NCBI GenBank assembly: GCA_024305745.1
Contig: JAHRBS010000015.1
Coordinates: 310,001 to 374,000, forward strand
Direction of reading: 5' to 3'
From: Polyporus tsugae
Taxonomy: Eukaryota; Basidiomycota; Agaricomycetes; Polyporales; Polyporaceae
DNA length: 64,000 bases
This document shows positions 57,774 through 64,000 of this stretch, one piece after another. A program made the translations under genes and the position numbers. The notes beneath the pieces were generated by a model that was given only the letters and a program-made list of their open reading frames with translations, was not told the DNA's origin and made no database searches. Positions within the stretch are counted from its first letter, which is position 1; each line of letters starts with the position of its first letter.

Positions 57774-60700
57774 ATGCTCGAAAGACTAGCTTTGCCATTC
57801 AAGTTCACGACCACCTCCGTCACTGCTTTCGCGGTCGTCATATATGCTGTTCTGTTCACCAGCGTTCTCGTGCTTGACGACTTACCTCGCGTCCCCAGGA
57901 ACACGCATGGATTGGACTTGGAGCGCGGATATGAGGCGTTGAGCAAGGTGTGTCTTCCCACTGTCCAGGTTTACTCCCAGATCTCTTCGACTAGGAAGAA
58001 TTTCAATGGTCACCCACAAGTGGGTTATGTTCACCAATGACCAGTACTGACGTTGCGGTTCCAGATAACCACTCGCCCCCACCCCTACATCTCCCATGCA
58101 AATGACGACGTGCGAGGTTACATCCTCTCTCATGTCCAACCGCTCGCAGACCGCCACGACTACATCCACCTTTCAGACGACCTGACCTCCAATGTCACTT
58201 ACATCGCAGCGAAGGACCACGCCGTCTACTTCGAAGGCACGAATGTCCTGCTCAAGATCGACGGCACAGACGCCCCCCTCGCGTCCTCAGACTCCAAGCC
58301 CGACGGTGTCCTCTTTTCCTGCCACTACGACTCCGTGTCGACTGCGCCCGGCGCCACGGACGACGGCATGGGCGTCGCGACGCTGCTCCAGATGGCAGAG
58401 TACTTCGCGCACCCGGCCAGGCGTCCGCGCAGGACGGCGATATTCTTCTTCAACAACGGCGAGGAGGACCAGCTGAACGGCGCGCACGCGTACTTCGAGC
58501 ACCCGTGGTCGAACCTCACGTCGACCTTCATCAACTTGGAAGGCGCTGCGTCCGGAGGGTGAGTCTATGCGCATATGTGCGGTAATCTGGGACGCTCACC
58601 CGACTATATACAGTCGTCCGGTGGTCTTCCGCTCCACTTCGCTTGGGGCAGCCCAGTCACTCCTCCATCCTTTTGTGAAGCACCCGCATGGGAACGTCCT
58701 GACCTCCGATGCGTTCTCAATGGGCCTCATCCGGAGCGCGACGGACTACGAGGTATATGCGCGCGGCGTCGAGGGCGAAGCTGATGGATTGCAAGGGTTC
58801 GATTTCGCGTTCTACAAGAACCGCGCATACTACCACACCCCAAGGGATTCTATCGCTGGCATGGGCCAAGGGGAGGGTCGAAAGGCACTCTGGGCCATGA
58901 TGGAGCTCGTGCGCGGATCCGCGTTGAGTTTGCTGAACGACGGCAACTCCGGAAAGGATCCCAGAGCCTCCGTGTACTTCGATTGTGAGTCGAGCATTGT
59001 TGCATGCATCCGCGTAAGCGTTAGTCAGCTGATTATATGCGCTATGCAGTATTCGGGCGCGGCCTCCTCTTGTTCTCGATGGACGCCTTCTATGCGTCCA
59101 ACATCGTGTTCCTCATCGTCGGTCCGATCAGCACGATTGGACTGCTCGCTTGGGTTGTGCTGGCCGCCAAAGAGCACTCATGTAGGTGTTGGCCTGATTG
59201 TATGCGCAATTGCTCATCTGTTATTCCCGTAGCGGTGGACACGATATCAGAAAATGTCGCAGCTCGTGGCATTACAGGCAAATTTAAACTCGCAGCTAAG
59301 GCATTAGCAGGATGGGAACGCTTCTGGGTCGCACTCATCGTCAGCGCCCTCGCCCATGCACTCCTGGTCACTGCATTCGTCCATTTGAACCCTTACGTAC
59401 GGTCCGGTTTTCGACTTTCTAATTCGATCGTTTCCACTAAGCGATAACCCCCCAGGTCATCCACTCCTACACCTACACCGTGCTAACGGTGTTCCTCGCG
59501 GCCTCCTTCCTTGTACTCGTTCTGCCCCTGCAAGCCCTCCACTACGTGCTTCCGCCAACTTTCGTATCGCAGAAACTGGCAGTCACGCTGTCCCTCTTCT
59601 CATTTTCATGGCTCCTGCTCCTCGCATCCACCATCGCGATCTCAGCCAAACAGCTCGGGTCGCTCTACTGGGTCAACCCGCTCTACCTCGGTGCCTGGCT
59701 CGCCGCCGTCCTCGAACTCGTCCGCGCAGGCCACCTAGGGGATCCTGGGAACGAACGCGGGTACACGAGCGAGCTGTTCAGCAGCCTCGAGGAGCGCGAG
59801 GCCCACACTGAGGGCGAGGTCTCCGGCCGCCGGCTCGTACATGGGGTGGTGTACGAGGCGCCCCCGCAGGACTCGGACGGAGCGCACGCGGAGGCGGAAG
59901 AGGTCGAGACGGACCCGACGGAGATCACGCCGCTCATGCACCAGCACCGCCGCGTGTCGGAAGGCGGCGAGGAGTACATCACGTTGGACGCGCCAGAGGC
60001 GGTCGAACTCGCGGGGAAGCCGCGGGACGAGTTCGGGTGGTGGATCGCACAGATGGTCGTGCTGGTGCCCTCGACGGTGGTGGTGGTGTTCCAGCTCGAG
60101 GTCTTGCTGTTGAACGCGCTTGGGCACACGTTGGTGGACGGGAGCAGTCCTGTGTTAGGTGGGTCTTCCCTTCTGCTTTCCGTTTTGAGCCGAGGCATCG
60201 AGCTGACCCCCACGACTCGGATGCAGTGTACGAGCTTCTTGCGCTCTTTTCTGTGCTGGTGTTCGTCCCGCTCGCGCCGTTCGCGCACAAGCTGCCCCAG
60301 TCCCTTAACGTCGTCGTCGGCGTGCTCCTCGCCATCCTCCTCGTAAGCTTGTGGACTGCTTTCCCGTTCACCCAGGTCGCGCCCTTCCGCGTCTACTTCC
60401 AGCAGTCCATCGAGCTATCGGCGAGTACGTCTTCCCCCGGCCCCGTGATCCCATCCGCGCAGTCGCCATCCCTGGCCGTGGTCTCGGCGGACACGACTCT
60501 CACAGGCCTCAAAGGCTACGTCGACCACTACGTCGCGACCGGTATCCCATCCTCGTGGATCACAGATGTGTCGTGCGACTCCAAGGGGCTCCGCCCGGAC
60601 CTCATGACGTGCAAGTGGGCGACGGGCCTCCTCCCCTCGCCTAGCGGGAACACCTCCCTCTCCCGCTCTTCCTCCGCTTCCTCCACCTCCTCGGCTGCTG

Positions 60701-61203
60701 CTCGGAGAGTGCGGTGGCTGGAGGTGGAGACGGAGCGGCTGAACGCGACGCGGGCGCTGATCTCCGTGCGCGGCGAGAACACGCGCGGGTGCAGGCTGTA
60801 CTTCGACCGGCCGATCAGCTACATCCACGTCCGCTCGAGTGGACGGGAAGACTCGCACGGGAGGCTGCAGGGCGGGTACGAGATGCCCGCGGGCGGCGTG
60901 AAGGAGGCGAGGCTGTGGAGCAGGACGTGGGGCAAGACGTTCGTCGTCGAGGTCGGCTGGGAGCCGGAGCACGGGCAAGGGCGAGCCGGGCAGACGGTCC
61001 TGGGGACGGAGGAGAGGGAGAGGCGCGGGTTGAGCGGGCGGGCGGCGTGCGAGTGGGCGGAGTACGCGAGCGGGGCGCTGGGCCGGGCAGAGAGCGGGAC
61101 GATCCCGGCGTTCGAAGAGGTGAAGGCGTTCTTGCCGCTGTGGGCGCTGCCGACGAAGCTGGCGGACGGGCTTGTGGAGGTGTGGACGAGGTTTGAGGTG
61201 TGA
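57774..61203 (+). CDS. PFF1: vacuolar membrane protease, M28 family
   Basis: Zinc aminopeptidase-type domain facing the vacuole lumen, anchored by many membrane helices; known as vacuolar membrane protease (Pff1 in yeast). Seven exons in phase (57774-57947, 58065-58558, 58614-58984, 59050-59181, 59233-59396, 59456-60158, 60227-61203) give 1004 aa, normal for the family. Order: signal-anchor (TSVTAFAVVIYAVLFTSVLVL), M28 domain with HYDSV, the metal/catalytic block GATDDGMGV, NNGEEDQLNGAHAY, TDYEVY and YHTPRDS, then a cluster of transmembrane segments (NIVFLIVGPISTIGLLAW, WVALIVSALAHALLVTA, LTVFLAASFLVLVLP and others), an acidic loop, more helices and a luminal C-terminal domain. All zinc ligands and the catalytic acid appear present. 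Confidence 0.95.
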
Positions 61204-62250
61204 GATTTTGTGTTCGAATGAGAGTAGATTGTGCGGCGGACCTTGTGTACGGTAGCCAGTGGCCAGAGGTTGCTTTGTTTCTTCGTCGCGCCATGTGATG
61301 CGTATGTAGGATGGTTAAATCTTACCAGGTGTGTTCCTTCCCCAGTATGATACTCCGATGGTTGGCTAAATTCGCTAGGCTGCGATTGTCCTCACTCTGC
61401 TGCTTTCCCGATATTCTTGGGTTCTGTACAGGACTATATGTAATTGAATGCTTGTGCATGGTGGTACTCTAGCCCGGGGTTGCTCCGAAAGTATGCCCAT
61501 TCAAGTTCATTATTCGGCGTCCGCATCGCCTTGTGGCTTCAGTGATTGCCAGACCGGGGCCCGAGGATAGCAGAAACATTCATGTTACTTAGTAGCTAAG
61601 TAGGCTTCGAATTCGCCGCACCGTTCTGAACCTTCACGGACGATGATGATGGGAGCAAAAGGCCGGATCATATGTCGGATAAATCGAGATCCCCCAAATT
61701 GAATACAGCCCTGATAAAGCCAGTCATTTTTGTGGCGTGGAGGTTTCGGACTTGGCACTTTGGATTCCCCAGGACTGTGCCCGTCCCGTCGTCCACGGAC
61801 CACGACCCACTTCGTTGACCATATCTATCTTGATCCATCCCACATATTGCCATTCATCGTACTATCTATCTATCTGTTACCCTTATACGAAATCTACAGG
61901 AGGATCCCACACCTTGGGGAATGTGATCCATATAGGCAATCTGAATTGCCACAAATCAACCACAAATGAAGGCACTGGCAACCGAGGCGGTTCGTGGAAT
62001 GTGTGAGAAAGAAAAGACGAGAAATTCGAGGCATCTGGGGACATCAGCCAACAAGCTCTTGAGGCGGTGAGTCTGTGCGCTTTGTCGTCCAATGCGGCGA
62101 TGCCGCAGACGTCCGCGCCAAGGCTCAGCTGCTTACTGCCTAACGCTCACCTTCAGCCCTCCCTCATAGTTGTCCTCTCCTCTTTCATGCGTATTGTCAT
62201 CGTTCAGTGAGTCACCTAGGTTCTACGAGTGTCCTGTTCTTTTCGGCCCC
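61204..62250. other. intergenic, no gene recognised
   Basis: Only short open frames without coding signature. 62200-62250 is the leader of the next gene. Confidence 0.55.
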
Positions 62251-63965
62251 ATGGTGAGTGCCAGTGCCTGCCGAAGCTCCGCATAACACATTCTGCGAGG
62301 CTTACCTCCGTGTCTCCGCGCTAGGTTTCTACAGGATGGCGGACAGCATGTGCGGTCATCGTCATCGTCGTCGGCGCGGCCCTACTGACGTTCGCCGTCT
62401 TTGTCTACCGCCGGCGCAACTACTTCGGTCGAGCCCTGAACAGACCGGAGATGCGGCAGCGGTTCATGAGCTCTCAAGCAGACGACCCCGAGGCACACAT
62501 ATCCCTGCTCAACGCCAGCGAAATGATGCCACCGGTGCCACCAAAAACACCTGCAATATCCCATGGACGGAGTTTCTCTGGAGGGCGGCCGAGTTTTCCT
62601 TCGCACGACCGCAGTACGTCGTACGGGTCGGCGGACGAGTTGGGAGAGCCTTATCGCGACAGAACGCGCTCTGCCCCGACTAGGGTACCCGTTCCGCCCT
62701 TGTTCCCCGAACCCGAGATCCACGTCGAGCGGCCGTCCTACTACGATGGAGAACCCGATGCGCCCATCTCGATGCCGGAGCCTTCTCTACCACCGTCACC
62801 ATCTCTTCTCGACCGTATCCAGTTTCCCCGCATACAGCTCAACACACAGGGAGGGCGTAAGGGACGGATGCCGTCCCTCAAGATATCCTTCGTTCGTGAG
62901 TCCAACCAAGTCATCTCCTCTCCCGGCGACGGGTACCGCGCCCCATCGCATTTCGAAGGGCCGCCGCCGAGTGCTTCCTCCGGCCCATCTTCCCTCAGCC
63001 GGCCGTTCGCGACCATGTCCAAATCCCCCCTCCCTCCCATCCGCCCCGTCTCCCCGCTCTCCCTCGCGAATACGAACGTCTCCATCCACGCCCAGTCGCC
63101 TTCCACCCGCGCGGCCACCCCGCAAGACCCTCCGCAGAACGTGAACTGGGATAGCAGCGCTGCCGCACCCCCACCTCCTAGCTCCCCGCTCCCGCCCGAG
63201 CACGAAGCAGAGAGGCTGTCCGCGTCCTCGCCCACGAGCATCACCACGATGAACTTCTCGCGCAACCTCTTCACGCGCAACCTTTCCACCGACGGCTCCT
63301 CCTCCGCCCCCTCCTTCACCGTCTCACGCGGGTCCTCCTACCAGACCGGGCGGCCCATATCCATGTCCGACGTCGCCCGCCACAGCTCTCTCTCTTCCGG
63401 GTCTGGCTCCGGGTCCGGGTCCGGCGCCGGGTCTGCGTTGGGGCAGGGCCTACGGCGCGCGACCACATGGGTGCCGAACGTGCTCGCGCCCTACTCGCCC
63501 TGGCACAACGTCGTGCCCATGCCCGGTGGCGGCGACGCGCGTGACCCCGCCAGCTTGCCCTCGCCCACCGGTCAGCTGCGCGTCGCGGACGCGTACCGGC
63601 CGATGCCGACGCTCGAGGAAAACCCGTCCGAGACTACGTCGGTGTCGCCCATCACGCTGCCGCGCTCGCTCCCCGAGTCGACGCAGGGGACGTACACGGG
63701 GCGGTCGGTGTCGGTGCGGGAGGTGCGCTTGGCGGGTGGCCAGATCGCGGGTGCGGTTGAGGAGGAGCGGCGGCCGTCGATGGGGTCCGTGGCGGAGTCG
63801 ATCGGTAATGTGCAGGCGCAGGCGGCGGAGGTGCTCCTGCCATCGCCGTATGACCACTGGTCCTCGTCTATGCCTGTGCCTGCACCTTCGCCTCCTGCGC
63901 TGTTGCCTCCGGTATCTTCGCCGCCAGTGCCTCTACCGCTCTCTAAATCGCATCGGGCTTCCTGA
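62251..63965 (+). CDS. single-pass membrane protein with long disordered cytosolic tail
   Basis: Best model: a first coding exon that contains only the ATG (62251-62253, followed by GTGAGT), then 62325-63965, giving 547 aa. The protein starts MVSTGWRTA and has one transmembrane segment, CAVIVIVVGAALLTFAVFVY, followed by RRR, so the long C-terminal tail is probably cytosolic. The tail is Ser/Pro-rich and disordered, with recurring PPSPS, SSGSGSGSGS and PVPAPSPP motifs and possible proline-directed phosphorylation sites (RPVSPL, SPSLL). No family recognised. If the ATG-only exon is wrong, translation may start at the next in-frame ATG in the tail (62451), which would lose the membrane segment. 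Confidence 0.72.
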
Positions 63966-64000
63966 AACGAATGTATGAGGAAGATAGGGATGGGGAGTGT

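Noticed and set aside
60415..60978. long minus-strand ORFs opposite the vacuolar protease and other GC-rich genes
   Set aside because: Antisense shadows of GC-rich codon use (Arg/Ala/Pro-rich translations); the plus-strand gene has family motifs throughout.
1..64000. CRISPR arrays, bacterial operons, riboswitches or Shine-Dalgarno sites
   Set aside because: Spliceosomal introns and eukaryotic gene families throughout; no regularly spaced direct repeats seen.

Overview
The window is eukaryotic nuclear DNA from a filamentous basidiomycete, probably a wood-decay agaricomycete. It is GC-rich, most genes carry several GT-AG introns of about 50-90 bp, and the gene set is typical of that group (F-box/LRR proteins, CE16-type GDSL esterases, Tim50, fungal-type vacuolar M28 protease). 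There are no bacterial-style operons, CRISPR arrays or rRNA genes. Most exon models below were derived by hand and checked for reading-frame phase across every junction; none has transcript support.

Layout. 1-9.6 kb: 3' part of a PH-RhoGAP gene, INO1 (inositol-3-phosphate synthase), a 457-bp TIR element, and TIM50 on the minus strand. 10-28.3 kb: an accessory, duplication-rich block with six copies of a GDSL/CE16 esterase, here named A (10.2-11.5 kb, -), B (14.2-15.6, -), C (17.2-18.5, -), D (19.4-20.4, +, truncated), E (21.5-22.9, -) and F (24.9-26.1, +, probably broken), plus a relic of TIM50, a fragment of an NAPE-PLD-like gene and the intact NAPE-PLD-like gene. The order shows a tandem duplication of a unit of roughly 7 kb whose junction lies near 21.15-21.20 kb. 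Copies A, B, C and E each need a 2-nucleotide exon to stay in frame, which is the most striking signal in the window.

29-42.8 kb: a C2H2 zinc-finger protein, a divergent pair of paralogous proteins of unknown function (31.8-34.2 kb, - and 35.3-37.2 kb, +), CMC4, a polyproline F-box protein and a putative membrane protein. 42.8-48.3 kb is gene-poor, with a WD40 relic, a small secreted lysine/histidine-rich protein and a mariner-like MITE. 48.3-64 kb is compact and conserved: a membrane-anchored SDR-like protein with a 727-bp intron, an F-box protein, an NmrA-like protein, a twin-ABC ATPase, ribosomal protein uL23, the vacuolar membrane protease and a single-pass membrane protein.

Functionally the core genes are unrelated housekeeping loci (inositol synthesis, mitochondrial import, mitochondrial copper/CHCH proteins, ribosome, vacuole). 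Only the esterase array forms a group: signal peptides on A, B, C and E and a shared promoter block point to secreted acetylesterases, presumably acting on plant cell wall polysaccharides or oligosaccharides.
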